Source: JAYPEY01 sp964519245 (GTDB lineage: Bacteria; Verrucomicrobiota; Verrucomicrobiia; Limisphaerales; JAYPEY01). From it: DNA of 64,000 bases. Positions 50,401-60,600 of this stretch are shown piece after piece. Below the pieces are notes generated by a model. That model did no database searches and was not told where the DNA came from. It was given only the letters and a program-made list of their open reading frames with translations. The stretch covers positions 1 to 64,000 of the forward strand of contig CAZFLK010000009.1 in NCBI GenBank assembly GCA_964519245.1, written 5' to 3'. The stretch's first letter is position 1; every line of letters begins with the position of its first letter. The position numbers were made by a program, and so were the translations under genes.

Positions 50401-50882
50401 ACCTGTTCTCCGATCAGGCCGTCCGTGAGATCAATCCGCTCGGCGCGTTCTACGTCAATCTGCGCGGGCAGTTCGGTTCGGCGGGCGCGCGGGACGAAGC
50501 CCTGGCGGACATGGACGCCGACCGCCGCCAAGCCTACCAGCACACGGGACGTTACAGCCTCGAAGCCTTGAACGAACTGGACCGCCGCCATGCCCGAGAG
50601 GGACAACCGAGCGGGCAGTTCGCCTATCGCTTGAAGAAGGACGGAACGCCCTACAGGAATTCCAACACCGTCATGGAGGCGAACGCCTTTCGCGAGATGC
50701 TGAAATGCGTCGAATCACGGTTGCATGAAATGGGCCAGGCCATTTTCCGCGGCGAGGCCGGGGTCGATCCCTATCAACACGGAAAGAAGACCGCCTGCGA
50801 TTACTGCGAGTTCCGCGCCGTCTGTCGCGTCGATCCCTGGACGCACGCCTTCCGGGCCTTGCAGGAGGAGGGCGAACAGTGA
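47496..50882 (+). CDS. addB: AddB-type ATP-dependent helicase/nuclease subunit B
   Basis: The 1128-residue protein starts at GTG 47496. Walker A is at residues 8-15 (GPAGSGKT). The N-terminal half resembles an inactivated helicase (FIAPKQATFQIERQLL, RLEILSFERLALHVL). The C-terminal RecB-type nuclease has DCVVIDYKSSGRK, with the catalytic Asp and Lys. The AddB iron-sulfur cysteines are present: one in AACPFRFFADS and three in CDYCEFRAVC. With AddA it should form the AddAB complex that processes double-strand breaks for RecA-mediated repair. The stop overlaps the addA start by 4 bp. The GTG start leaves just seven residues before the P-loop, as usual for the family. Confidence 0.9.
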   Translation: MATRFLLGPAGSGKTHRCLVEIRSELAASPDGPELLFIAPKQATFQIERQLLADDSVSGYTRLEILSFERLALHVLDKLGAPVPSLLDEEGRLMVLRALLTKRQSELKVFHANARMTGFARQASLILREFQQHDVDVAQLRHYSERFGSDTTLGRKLHDLSIALEAYLGWLEEHNLNDADNLFDAAIDAVRRLAPDSNDLRFGGIWMDGFGELPPKQLRLLTALLPRSENATLAFCLNDAEQDQRPWHSPWSPIHHAFQRCCEELEAAGLQQPGIHILPRLPENSRFDRSPALRYLEAAWSEPALPAPDERDQQQKPLAAPAGDVRVVRCATPDAEAVFAARAIRRFVRENGARFRDCAVIVRSLEDYRHTIRRVFQRFEIPFFIDRREPVGHHPLAELTRAAIRMAAFGWKHDDWFCALKSGLVSKDEFAIDRLENEALARGWDGDFWRSPIVIRNDEDLGRRLEDLRSHAAPGFEKFVDAFAPLDGSANGPQLAEALEALWQTLDIESKLEDWNADAPSPIHGTVWNEILKWLGNVERAFPDEAIPLREWLPILEAGLSGLSVGAIPPAIDQVLVGAIDRSRNPDLRFALVLGVNEGVFPAAPKPTGLISDHDREKLAGIGARLGPDRFRLIGLERYYGYIACTRARERLILTFAQRNLDDSELNPSPFIHRIRRLFPGLEIESPELPPDWRASEHVAELAAPLMQGDDKPAALGELSGLPIIRELRERATPADEPDPAENLEPTLAAQLYGPILRSSVSRIERFAACPFRFFADSGMRAEERRVFQIDARERGNFQHEILERFHDALRKEGKRWRDLTPTEASERVRKLADEFADEYREGLFRASDKNLFVVESLADDLCRFIETIVGWMTDYGFDPVEVELDFGGEGATMPAWEFDLGEGHKMAFNGKIDRVDLVVDNASGRADCVVIDYKSSGRKMDMTLLRNGIQIQLPAYLAALWRTPDPGDLFSDQAVREINPLGAFYVNLRGQFGSAGARDEALADMDADRRQAYQHTGRYSLEALNELDRRHAREGQPSGQFAYRLKKDGTPYRNSNTVMEANAFREMLKCVESRLHEMGQAIFRGEAGVDPYQHGKKTACDYCEFRAVCRVDPWTHAFRALQEEGEQ

Positions 50883-53800
50883 GTTCCCCCACCCCGGACC
50901 AACAACGCGCCATTGACGCGACCGGCGATACGCTGGTCGTGGCCGGCGCCGGCGCCGGCAAGACGCGGACACTGGTTGACCGCGCGCTGGAACTGACTTT
51001 GCGGAAGAAGAACCCCATCCCCATCGACCGGCTGCTAATGGTGACTTTCACCGAAGCCGCTGCGGCCGAAATGCGAGGACGCATCCGGGAGCGTATGGAG
51101 GAACAATCGATCAAGACCGCCGACGCCGCCATTGAGAAGCAGCTCGCCCTATTGGATTCCGCGCCGATCGGGACCCTGCACGGATTCTGCCTGCAACTCG
51201 TCCGAGAACATTTTCACGAACTGAAGCTGGACCCCTTGGTAATCGTGATGGACGAGGCGGATTCACGCCTGCTCGCCTCTGAGACCCTGGACGAACTGCT
51301 CGATCGACGCTACGCCGGCCGCACGCCAGACGCCGCGGAGGTCCGTTCCCTGATCCAAGATCTCGCGCGCGGCGACGACCGCCCCATCCGGTCGCTCGTG
51401 CTCGACCTGCATGCCCACGCACAATCACTGCCCGATCCCGAGGGCTGGTTGCTCGAGCAACGCCGCGCATTCGAGAACGAATCCGCCGACCGATGGCAGT
51501 CGTTGCTGGGCGAAGCGTTCGCCGAATGGCGCCGACATTGGGGCGAGGTCCTTGAACCGGAACGCGCGGAGAACCCGAATGCAGGGCAGTGCCTCGCAGC
51601 GCTGGACGACTGCGCCGCAGCGCCGTCCCGAGAGGAGATCGCAACCGCGGTCGCCCGCATCCTGGAAACCGACCTCGAATGGCCGGCTCGCAAGAAGACC
51701 CGCTTGCGCGAACCGATCAAGAAGATCTTTGATGAGGCACGCTTCCTTCAATCGGTCGCCGGCTCGGCCGACGCGCTCACCGAGGACTGGGATTGGTCGC
51801 GTCGACGCATGCTGGCGCTGGTCGATCTGGCCCGCGACTTCGAGACCGCGTTCAGCCGAGCCAAGCGCGAACAGGCCGCCGTGGATTTCTCGGACCTCGA
51901 ACAGTTCGCGCTGAGCCTGCTTTGGGACCGCGAAACCAGGACGCCCACTGAAACCGCCCAAGCCTGGCGGGAACGGATCGACGCCGTGTTCGTGGATGAG
52001 TACCAGGACATCAACGCCGCGCAGGATCAGATCATCCGCGCCCTGTCGCGCGAGGGTTCGGATGCCAACCGCTTCCTGGTCGGCGATGTAAAACAGAGCA
52101 TCTATCGCTTCCGCCAGGCCGATCCGCGCATTTTTCAGGAACGTTCGGACGCTTGGCGCGAGGCGGAAACCGCAGGTCAAACCCTGCCTTTGTCGGACAA
52201 TTTTCGCAGCCACGAGGGAATCCTGAACTTCGTGAACGAGCTGTTCGCCGGTCTGATGCGGAGAGAAATCGGGGGCGTGGCGTTCGATGAAGATTCACGC
52301 ATCCGCTTCGGCGCCGCGGAACAGCGGAAGCATTTCCAGGCTCAGCCGGATTCCCCGCCCCGCGTCGAACTTCGCATTCAGGTCACCGGCACAGCCGAAC
52401 CGGAACCGAAGGGAGACGAGGACCATGACGATTCGACCGACCGCAGCGTCGCCGATCTGTCCCGTATGGAGAAGGAGGCGCGGATGGTGGGCCGACGGCT
52501 GCGCGAACTGCATGAGTCGGAGTTCCAGGTCTGGGATCAAGCCCTGGACAACTTCCGCCCCGCACAATGGGGCGACATGGTCGTGCTGCTTCGGTCCCCC
52601 GGGGCCAAGGCTGAAAGCTATGCCAAGGAGTTCACTCGTCTGGGCATCCCGATCGAGGCGTCGCGCGGCGGTTTCTACGATGCGAGCGAAATCAGTGATT
52701 TCCTTTCGTTGTTGATGACCCTGGACAATCCGTTGCAAGACATCCCGCTGTTGGCGGTTCTTCGTTCGCCGCTCGTCGGATTGAGCCTGGATGAACTTGC
52801 CGCCGTCCGGTTGGCGCGCCGCAAAGGCTCCCTGTGGTCGGCCTTGCGGCAGTTCCACCGCCGCAGCGACGCCGAGGTCGCCGCCCTTGCGGAAGAAAGG
52901 CTGCGGAACGCCAGCATGTCGGGAGGACCCAAGATAGCGCGCTTCCTCGAGGCCTGGGGCCGGTGGCGTCGTCTCGCGCGCGAGGGATCGCTTTCGCTCT
53001 GCCTCGAAGCGGCGCTCGACGAAACGCACTACGAAGACTGGCTGCTCGCCCGGGAACGCGGCGAACAGCGCTTCGCGAACCTGAATCGTTTCCTGGCGCA
53101 GGCCCGTCGCTTCGATCAATTCCAGCGTCAGGGCCTGTTTCGCTTCCTGCGGCACGTCGAGGCCCAGCGCGAACACGATGTCGAACCCGCTCCAGCCGGC
53201 GCCGATGCCAGCAATGCCGTCCGGTTGGTCAGCATTCATCGCAGCAAGGGGCTGGAGTTCCCTATCGTCGCGCTCGCGGAATTGGGCGGACAATTCAATC
53301 TCGGCGACCTTCGTGGCGCCATCGTGCTGGACGACAACCTCGGGCTCTGCCCGCGCATCCTGCCACCCGAGGGACATCGCGGTTATCCCAGCCTGCCTCA
53401 CTGGCTGGCCGGTCGACGCCAGCGCGCGGAGCTGCTCGGCGAGGAAATGCGCTTGCTTTATGTCGCGACAACCCGCGCCAAGGATCTGCTCATCCTCAGC
53501 GGTTCGGCTTCAAGAAAAACCACCGAAGAACGCTGGCATCGCGAGCCCGGAGCCGCACCGACCAACCCGGACCTGCTCAAGGCCAACCGCTTCCTCGACT
53601 GGCTCGGGCCAGCGGTGGGCGCGCTGACCCAGGATCCGGATTGGCACACCAGGCCCGACGGGCATGGCGCGTTGATGTCGTGGCGATTTGTGGAAAGCGA
53701 GGAACTCTCCCTCGTCGATGACGACGCGGAGACCGTCGCCACAGCGAAGCCCCTGGAGAAGGAAACCGAGTTCACGCCCAACGACCTGGAGTCGTTGATC

Positions 53801-54592
53801 CAACGCATCGAATGGCGTTACCCCCACGAAGCCGCCGCGCATGAGGCGGCCAAGGCTTCCGTCACCGCCATTCGCCGCCGAATGAACGAGGAGCCGGATG
53901 ACGACGCGCTGCCGCTCTTTCGCTTTCCCATCTGGGCGATGGCTCGCGATTCGCGGGACGCCGTCAGCGTTTCCCGCAGCTCCAAGTTGACCGCCGCCGA
54001 GATCGGCAACGCGCACCACGCCTTCCAACAGCACGTGGCCATCGACCAGACCGGGGATGAGACCCGTCTCCGCGACGAGGCCGAACGCATGACCGCGGCC
54101 GGCCTGCTCGCCCGCGATGAAGCGGAGGCCCTGAACTTCGGGGCGTTGCAGACGTTCTGGCAATCCAACTTCGGCTCAAACGTCCGCAGCCACGCCGACC
54201 AGGTCCGCCGAGAACTGCCCTTTACCGCGCGCTTCAATCGCTCCGAACTTAGCTCGCCCGAGGCGGAACCGAACAACGTCGTCGAGACCGACGATTTCGT
54301 CGTCGTCCAGGGCGCGATTGATCTGGCCATTCTCGGCGACAACACGATTGAGATCGTGGATTTCAAGACCGACCGGATGCGGGAACAGGAACTCCCGGCC
54401 AAGCGGAAGCTCTACGAACCACAGCTACGGCTCTATGCCGCGGCCATGGAGCGGATCTATCGGAAGCCGGTCACCCGGGCCGCGTTGTATTTCCTGGCCC
54501 TGGGAGAAATGGTCGATGTCATTGAACCGTCAGAGGACAGGCCGCCCGAACCCGATCCAAGGCAACTGGAGCTGTCGTTACGGATCGAGTGA
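50879..54592 (+). CDS. addA: AddA-type ATP-dependent helicase/nuclease subunit A (UvrD/RecB family)
   Basis: The 1237-residue protein starts at GTG 50879, overlapping the addB stop (GTGA). It is a superfamily 1 helicase: Walker A AGAGAGKT (residues 22-29), motif Ia LMVTFTEAAAAEMRGRI, Walker B FVDEYQDINAAQ, QSIYRFRQADP, RLVSIHRSKGLEFPIV and RLLYVATTRAKDLLIL. The C-terminal RecB-type nuclease domain shows ELPFTAR and IEIVDFKTDR, with catalytic Asp and Lys. It supplies the motor and one nuclease of AddAB. The length fits. Order B then A with a short overlap is the common arrangement. Confidence 0.92.
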   Translation: MSSPTPDQQRAIDATGDTLVVAGAGAGKTRTLVDRALELTLRKKNPIPIDRLLMVTFTEAAAAEMRGRIRERMEEQSIKTADAAIEKQLALLDSAPIGTLHGFCLQLVREHFHELKLDPLVIVMDEADSRLLASETLDELLDRRYAGRTPDAAEVRSLIQDLARGDDRPIRSLVLDLHAHAQSLPDPEGWLLEQRRAFENESADRWQSLLGEAFAEWRRHWGEVLEPERAENPNAGQCLAALDDCAAAPSREEIATAVARILETDLEWPARKKTRLREPIKKIFDEARFLQSVAGSADALTEDWDWSRRRMLALVDLARDFETAFSRAKREQAAVDFSDLEQFALSLLWDRETRTPTETAQAWRERIDAVFVDEYQDINAAQDQIIRALSREGSDANRFLVGDVKQSIYRFRQADPRIFQERSDAWREAETAGQTLPLSDNFRSHEGILNFVNELFAGLMRREIGGVAFDEDSRIRFGAAEQRKHFQAQPDSPPRVELRIQVTGTAEPEPKGDEDHDDSTDRSVADLSRMEKEARMVGRRLRELHESEFQVWDQALDNFRPAQWGDMVVLLRSPGAKAESYAKEFTRLGIPIEASRGGFYDASEISDFLSLLMTLDNPLQDIPLLAVLRSPLVGLSLDELAAVRLARRKGSLWSALRQFHRRSDAEVAALAEERLRNASMSGGPKIARFLEAWGRWRRLAREGSLSLCLEAALDETHYEDWLLARERGEQRFANLNRFLAQARRFDQFQRQGLFRFLRHVEAQREHDVEPAPAGADASNAVRLVSIHRSKGLEFPIVALAELGGQFNLGDLRGAIVLDDNLGLCPRILPPEGHRGYPSLPHWLAGRRQRAELLGEEMRLLYVATTRAKDLLILSGSASRKTTEERWHREPGAAPTNPDLLKANRFLDWLGPAVGALTQDPDWHTRPDGHGALMSWRFVESEELSLVDDDAETVATAKPLEKETEFTPNDLESLIQRIEWRYPHEAAAHEAAKASVTAIRRRMNEEPDDDALPLFRFPIWAMARDSRDAVSVSRSSKLTAAEIGNAHHAFQQHVAIDQTGDETRLRDEAERMTAAGLLARDEAEALNFGALQTFWQSNFGSNVRSHADQVRRELPFTARFNRSELSSPEAEPNNVVETDDFVVVQGAIDLAILGDNTIEIVDFKTDRMREQELPAKRKLYEPQLRLYAAAMERIYRKPVTRAALYFLALGEMVDVIEPSEDRPPEPDPRQLELSLRIE

Positions 54593-54714
54593 CGGATACT
54601 CGATGGCCGCGGACCTTTTCGTTCTCTGCCATCCGTGGAATGCCTTCTCCATCCGTGGGTCGGCTCTGCCATCCGTGGGAAAAACTCTTTCTTCGGCAAG
54701 CGCCGCAGCCAACC

Positions 54715-56313
54715 TTACTTCTTCTTCGGCCAACCCTTGTTCTCCCACCAACCGCCGCGGGGGATGTAGTCGGCATTCAGGAACTCCGCATGCTGGCGGT
54801 CGCGATTGGGGATGCCTTTCTCTTCCAGGCTTTGCATCTGCTTCGCGTAGGCCTCGGCGTTCCACTTGGGATTCTTCGTGGGGAACCGGACACCGAGGTC
54901 CTGCTGCCAGGCCTTGAGTCTCTTGAGCATGGCAGCCACGCGTTCGGGATGGTCGACCGCAAGGTCGCGCTGTTCCCCCAGGTCGCGGGCGACGTGATAC
55001 AATTCGGACCGGCCGTCCTCGAAGTAGTGAATCAGCTTCCAGTTGTCCTGGAGCATGATGGCGGACGGCTCGCCGCCCTGGTTTCCGTAGTGAGGATAGT
55101 GCCAGAACAGCGGCCGCTCCGGCAGCGTTCCCCCCTTCAACACCGGCACGAGACTGACGCCGTCCTTGTGCTGCTCCGGTTTCAGGGGCGCGCCCGCCAA
55201 CTCAAGGATCGTCGGATAGAAATCCGTTCCCGTGGCGGGCGTGTCCGTGCGTGTTCCGGATGTCACGCCGGGCCACTTGATGTAATACGGCTGGCGCACG
55301 CCGCCCTCCCACTGTCGCCCCTTGCCGCCGCGCAAGGGCAGGCAACTGGTCGCAAATCCGTCGCCGGAGGAGACGCCGCCGTTATCCGAGGTGAAAATCA
55401 CGATCGTGTTGTCGGCGAGACCGTGTTGATCCAAGGCCTTCAGGGCATGCCCAACCCCCTCATCCATGGCCTCCATCATGCCCGCATAAACGGGGTGATC
55501 CTGAACCTGGCGAACCTCCTTCGTCCGATCCAGCCGGAAACGCGGCTCATCCCGGCCAATCAACCCCATCCGTTCAGCCTTGGCCCGGTATTTTTTCCAA
55601 CGCTTCTCACTACACTGAATGGGACCGTGCACGGAGTAAAACGAAAGCATCGCGAAGAAGGGCTGGTCCTTGTGTTTGCCAATGAACTGGGCGGTCTCGC
55701 GCCCCAAACGCACCGGCAATTCTTCACCCTGCGGACCATCCTCCAGCGCCGGATTGCGATAAGGCGGAAAGTAACCGCCCGGCGGCGTGCCCGCAATATG
55801 ACCGCCCTTGTTGACGTCATACCCCTGATCCTCCGGCCCGTGGCCTTCATGCCCTAGATGCCACTTGCCCGCAAAGAAGGTCTTGTAGCCATGCTCCTTC
55901 AGGGCTTCGGCGATGGTGACCTCGCCCAGTTTCATCTCCATCTCGTAGCGCGCCGGAAGAAGTTTCGTCATGCGATTCCATTTGTCCGGCTGATTTCGCC
56001 CCGCAGTCCCGCCGATATAATCCGTAATCGCCAACTCCGCCCGGGCCGGATACTTGCCCGTCTGGATCGCCGCCCGCGACGGACTGCAAACCTGACACGC
56101 CGAATAGCCATTCGAGAAACGCATGGCTTCACTGGCGATGCGATCGATATTCGGAGTCTCGTGAAAGGCGCTCCCCTCGCAGCTCATATCCTGACGCCCA
56201 AGGTCATCCACCAGGATGAACAGGAAATTGGGTTTCTTGTCCGCGGCATGCACGGAAGACAATGCGGCCAGGAGGGCCGCGACGACGAGGGTGGGGAGAA
56301 TGCGATTCTTCAT
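54715..56313 (-). CDS. Secreted sulfatase (formylglycine-dependent, arylsulfatase type)
   Basis: The best start is ATG 56313, giving 532 residues and a clean signal peptide (MKNRILPTLVVAALLAALSS...HA); a longer frame to 56481 adds implausible sequence that reaches into a palindromic repeat. Metal-binding aspartates lie in LFILVDDLGRQD (Asp36, Asp37). The formylglycine motif C76-S-P-S-R80 marks the type I sulfatases. KWHLGHEG and FTSDNGGVSSGDG complete the active site. Sulfatases remove sulfate from polysaccharides or small esters; the real substrate cannot be read from sequence. It lies alone on the minus strand between addA and kdsB. The N-terminal part needs a separate formylglycine-generating enzyme. 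Confidence 0.9.
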   Translation of the reverse strand: MKNRILPTLVVAALLAALSSVHAADKKPNFLFILVDDLGRQDMSCEGSAFHETPNIDRIASEAMRFSNGYSACQVCSPSRAAIQTGKYPARAELAITDYIGGTAGRNQPDKWNRMTKLLPARYEMEMKLGEVTIAEALKEHGYKTFFAGKWHLGHEGHGPEDQGYDVNKGGHIAGTPPGGYFPPYRNPALEDGPQGEELPVRLGRETAQFIGKHKDQPFFAMLSFYSVHGPIQCSEKRWKKYRAKAERMGLIGRDEPRFRLDRTKEVRQVQDHPVYAGMMEAMDEGVGHALKALDQHGLADNTIVIFTSDNGGVSSGDGFATSCLPLRGGKGRQWEGGVRQPYYIKWPGVTSGTRTDTPATGTDFYPTILELAGAPLKPEQHKDGVSLVPVLKGGTLPERPLFWHYPHYGNQGGEPSAIMLQDNWKLIHYFEDGRSELYHVARDLGEQRDLAVDHPERVAAMLKRLKAWQQDLGVRFPTKNPKWNAEAYAKQMQSLEEKGIPNRDRQHAEFLNADYIPRGGWWENKGWPKKK

Positions 56314-56397
56314 GATCGAGCGGGAGAGCCTAAAGGACCCGTTCCCGTTGCTCAACCCGGGTTTTCGTGCATACACCATTGGAAAGAACCAGCCAGC

Positions 56398-56464
56398 GGA
56401 GCGCCGAGCATTGCTCGGCCCTGGCGCAGACCGACAGCCAATGCCGAGCGATGCCCGGCGCTCC
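56398..56464. repeat. 67-bp palindromic repeat unit (copy 1)
   Basis: The left arm 56398..56419 and the reverse complement of the right arm 56443..56464 match at 20 of 22 positions. The left arm is identical to that of the unit inside folC (59717..59784). It lies between the sulfatase start and kdsB. Confidence 0.8.
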
Positions 56465-56575
56465 TTCATGCGGCATCGCAATGCTTTGGCCCGGCATGCC
56501 CCGCCCCCGGCAGAAAATCGCGATTCGCCTCAATCCGGATTTGATCGTCGCCCCCGGTCGCGGTAATGATCGCCC

Positions 56576-57324
56576 ATGCAGATCCTGGGCGTCATTCCCG
56601 CACGACACGCTTCCACAAGGTTCCCCGGCAAGATGCTTGCCCCCATCGCCGGCAAACCTCTCATTCTCCACGTCGTCGATCAGGTCAAACGGGCCTCCTC
56701 CCTCAGCGAGGTCATCGTCGCCACGGACCACGAGTCGATTCTCGATTGCGTGGAGGGCCATTGCCGGGTGGAGATGACCAAGCCGGATCACCCCAGCGGC
56801 TCCGATCGCATCGCCGAGGTCGCCTCGCGCAACGGCTGCGACGCCATTGTCAATGTTCAGGGGGACGAGCCCCTGATCGACCCGGCCGTGATCAATCTGG
56901 TGGCCGAACGGCTGCAAGACTGTGAAATGTCGACGGCCGCAACCCCGATTCGTGACGCGGAGGAGTATTCCGACCCCAATTCGGTGAAAGTCGTTGTCAA
57001 TGCCTCTGGCCGGGCCCTATATTTTTCGCGTCGAACGATACCGTATGTGCGTGATGCCGCCGACAGCCCGGTTGAAGAGCAGTTGGCGGCGTTTCCGTTT
57101 CTGAAGCACCTGGGGATCTACGGCTATCGCCGTGAAACCTTGCTTCGCCTGGTCTCTTATCCGGTCTCGCCGCTGGAGCAAGCCGAGCGACTGGAGCAAC
57201 TGCGGGCGTTGGACAACGGGATTCCGATCGCCGTGGCTCAGGTGGACTACCAGGCGATCGGGGTGGACACGCCCGAGGACGCGGACCGGGTTGAAGCATT
57301 GTTGCGGAAAAGGGAAACAAGCGA

Positions 57325-57328
<4 letters not shown>
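56576..57328 (+). CDS. kdsB: 3-deoxy-manno-octulosonate cytidylyltransferase (CMP-KDO synthetase)
   Basis: The 250-residue protein starts at ATG 56576. Visible are the nucleotide-binding start GVIPARHASTRFPGKMLAPI, the DHPSGSDRIAEVA box, NVQGDEPLIDP (metal-binding Asp) and the late QVDYQAIGVDTPEDADRVEAL, all typical of KdsB. It activates KDO with CTP for lipopolysaccharide inner-core synthesis, which implies a Gram-negative cell with LPS. The length is standard. Its stop overlaps the pyrG start by 4 bp (ATGA, 57325..57328). PyrG makes the CTP that KdsB uses. Confidence 0.95.
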
Positions 57329-58959
<1,631 letters not shown>

Positions 58960-58962
58960 GGT

Positions 58963-59045
<83 letters not shown>

Positions 59046-59056
59046 CCACGTGACCC

Positions 59057-60379
59057 GTGACCTACAACGGCGCCATAGAATTCCTCTACGACCTACAGCT
59101 ATTCGGAGCCAAGCTGGGATTGGAGAATCCGCGAAGGCTCGCCGAGTTGGCGGGCGATCCGCAACGACGGCTCCGCTTCATCCACGTCGCAGGCACCAAC
59201 GGCAAGGGCTCCACCTGCGCCATGCTGGACAGCGTCTACCGGGAAGCGGGACTCAAGGTCGGCCTGTTCACCTCGCCGCATCTGGTCAGCTTTCGCGAGC
59301 GGATCCGCGTCAATGGGGCCATGATTCCAGAGGAAGCGCTGATTGCGGAGGTGGAGGAAATGCGGGCGCTACTGAAAGCGTTTCCGGGCCCCAACCATCC
59401 GACTTTCTTTGAGGTGGTGGTCGTGCTGGCCCTGAATTGGTTTACGAGGAACGCGTGCGACCTCGTCATATGGGAGACCGGGTTGGGCGGGCGTCTCGAT
59501 GCGACCAACATCGTGACGCCGCTCGCCAGCGTGATCACGAACGTCTCGCTGGATCATCAGCAATGGCTGGGGAGAACCGTCACGGCCATCGCGCGGGAAA
59601 AGGCCGGCATCATCAAGCCCGGCATCCCGGTGTTCACTGCGGCGGAGGACCCGGAGGCGCTCGAGGTGATCCGTGAAGCGGCTGAAGCGGTCGCGGCGCC
59701 GCTGACTTTGGCGGCCGGAGCGCCGAGCATTGCTCGGCATCAGCCTTCGACCGACACCTCGGCCGAGCAATGCCCGGCGCTACCGGAGCTTTGCCTTCCC
59801 GGCGCGCACCAACGCCTCAACGCCCGACTTGCCGCAGCCGTCGTCAACGGCCTTCAAGGCGCCATCCCTGTCGCAGCAACCGCCCTGACAACCGGGCTCC
59901 GAGAAGCGCGCATGGCCGGCCGATTCCAGGAGATACGATCCAAGTCCGGCGGAATCATCATTCTCGATGGCGCGCACAACGAGGCCGGCATCGACGCGCT
60001 CCTGGCAACATTGGCGGATGCGTTCCCGGATCGGAGACCGACCTTCGTGCTCGGCATGTTGGACGACAAGGCCTGGCCGGCCATGTGCGCCAAGCTGGCA
60101 AAAGCGGCGGCGCGTGTCTTTCTCGCTCCGGTCGCCAGCGCGCGCTCGGCCGATGCGAACGCTCTCGCCGCCGCCTGTCGGGAATCGAATCCCGAAATTG
60201 AAGTCACCGTTTCGAACACCCCCGCATCCGCCCTGGCATCGGCGACGGACGAACCACTGCTTGTCGCCACGGGATCGCTGCATTACCTCGGCGAGGTCAT
60301 GGAAGCCATGGGCATCGGCGCCGCCACGAATCAGGACGAGCGGGCGCTGAATGAATACCGGGCGGTCGGAAATGATTGA
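59057..60379 (+). CDS. folC: Bifunctional dihydrofolate/folylpolyglutamate synthase
   Basis: The 440-residue protein starts at GTG 59057. It shows the Mur-ligase-type P-loop VAGTNGKGSTCAMLD, FTSPHLVSFRERIRVNG, WETGLGGRLDATNI, NVSLDHQQWLG and LPGAHQRLNARLAAAVV, with GGIIILDGAHNEAGIDAL in the C-terminal domain. It adds glutamate to folates in the cytoplasm. About residues 220-243 (GAPSIARHQPSTDTSAEQCP and onward) come from a 68-bp palindromic repeat inserted without breaking the frame, just before the linker to the HQR-N motif. The rest looks intact, so the enzyme is probably functional. Confidence 0.93.
   Translation: MTYNGAIEFLYDLQLFGAKLGLENPRRLAELAGDPQRRLRFIHVAGTNGKGSTCAMLDSVYREAGLKVGLFTSPHLVSFRERIRVNGAMIPEEALIAEVEEMRALLKAFPGPNHPTFFEVVVVLALNWFTRNACDLVIWETGLGGRLDATNIVTPLASVITNVSLDHQQWLGRTVTAIAREKAGIIKPGIPVFTAAEDPEALEVIREAAEAVAAPLTLAAGAPSIARHQPSTDTSAEQCPALPELCLPGAHQRLNARLAAAVVNGLQGAIPVAATALTTGLREARMAGRFQEIRSKSGGIIILDGAHNEAGIDALLATLADAFPDRRPTFVLGMLDDKAWPAMCAKLAKAAARVFLAPVASARSADANALAAACRESNPEIEVTVSNTPASALASATDEPLLVATGSLHYLGEVMEAMGIGAATNQDERALNEYRAVGND
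59717..59784. repeat. 68-bp palindromic repeat unit inside folC (copy 2)
   Basis: The left arm 59717..59738 is identical to the left arm at 56398..56419. The right arm begins at 59762 and matches with a one-base insertion near its end. The unit is translated as part of FolC. Confidence 0.8.
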
Positions 60380-60450
60380 ACAAGGCGGCGGCGGCATTCG
60401 TCGGTCGCTGTTGAAACCCGAGTGCGCGTTCGCAACACGGCTTCAGACTC

Positions 60451-60537
60451 AACTACGGAATACACGGAATGGACAACCATTGGAGTGATGGTCGCCTCAG
60501 GTCTTCGGATTCAGTGTATTCCGCGTATTCCGTAGTT
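60451..60537. repeat. 87-bp inverted-repeat element
   Basis: AACTACGGAATACACGGAAT (60451..60470) pairs with the reverse complement of 60518..60537 at 19 of 20 positions. It lies in the 221-bp space between folC and the next gene. It could be a small mobile palindrome; a terminator is less likely because the loop is 47 nt and no T tract follows. Confidence 0.65.
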
Positions 60538-60600
60538 ACCCTCCTCTTTCGAGGTTGATCAACCGCGAACCGAATCCCAAAATTCCCAGCTTTTTCCGAA

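Noticed and set aside
54593..54714. Small gene between addA and the sulfatase
   Set aside because: The 122-bp convergent space has no frame with a plausible start and coding wording; it contains a repeated CCATCCGTGG-type phrase only.
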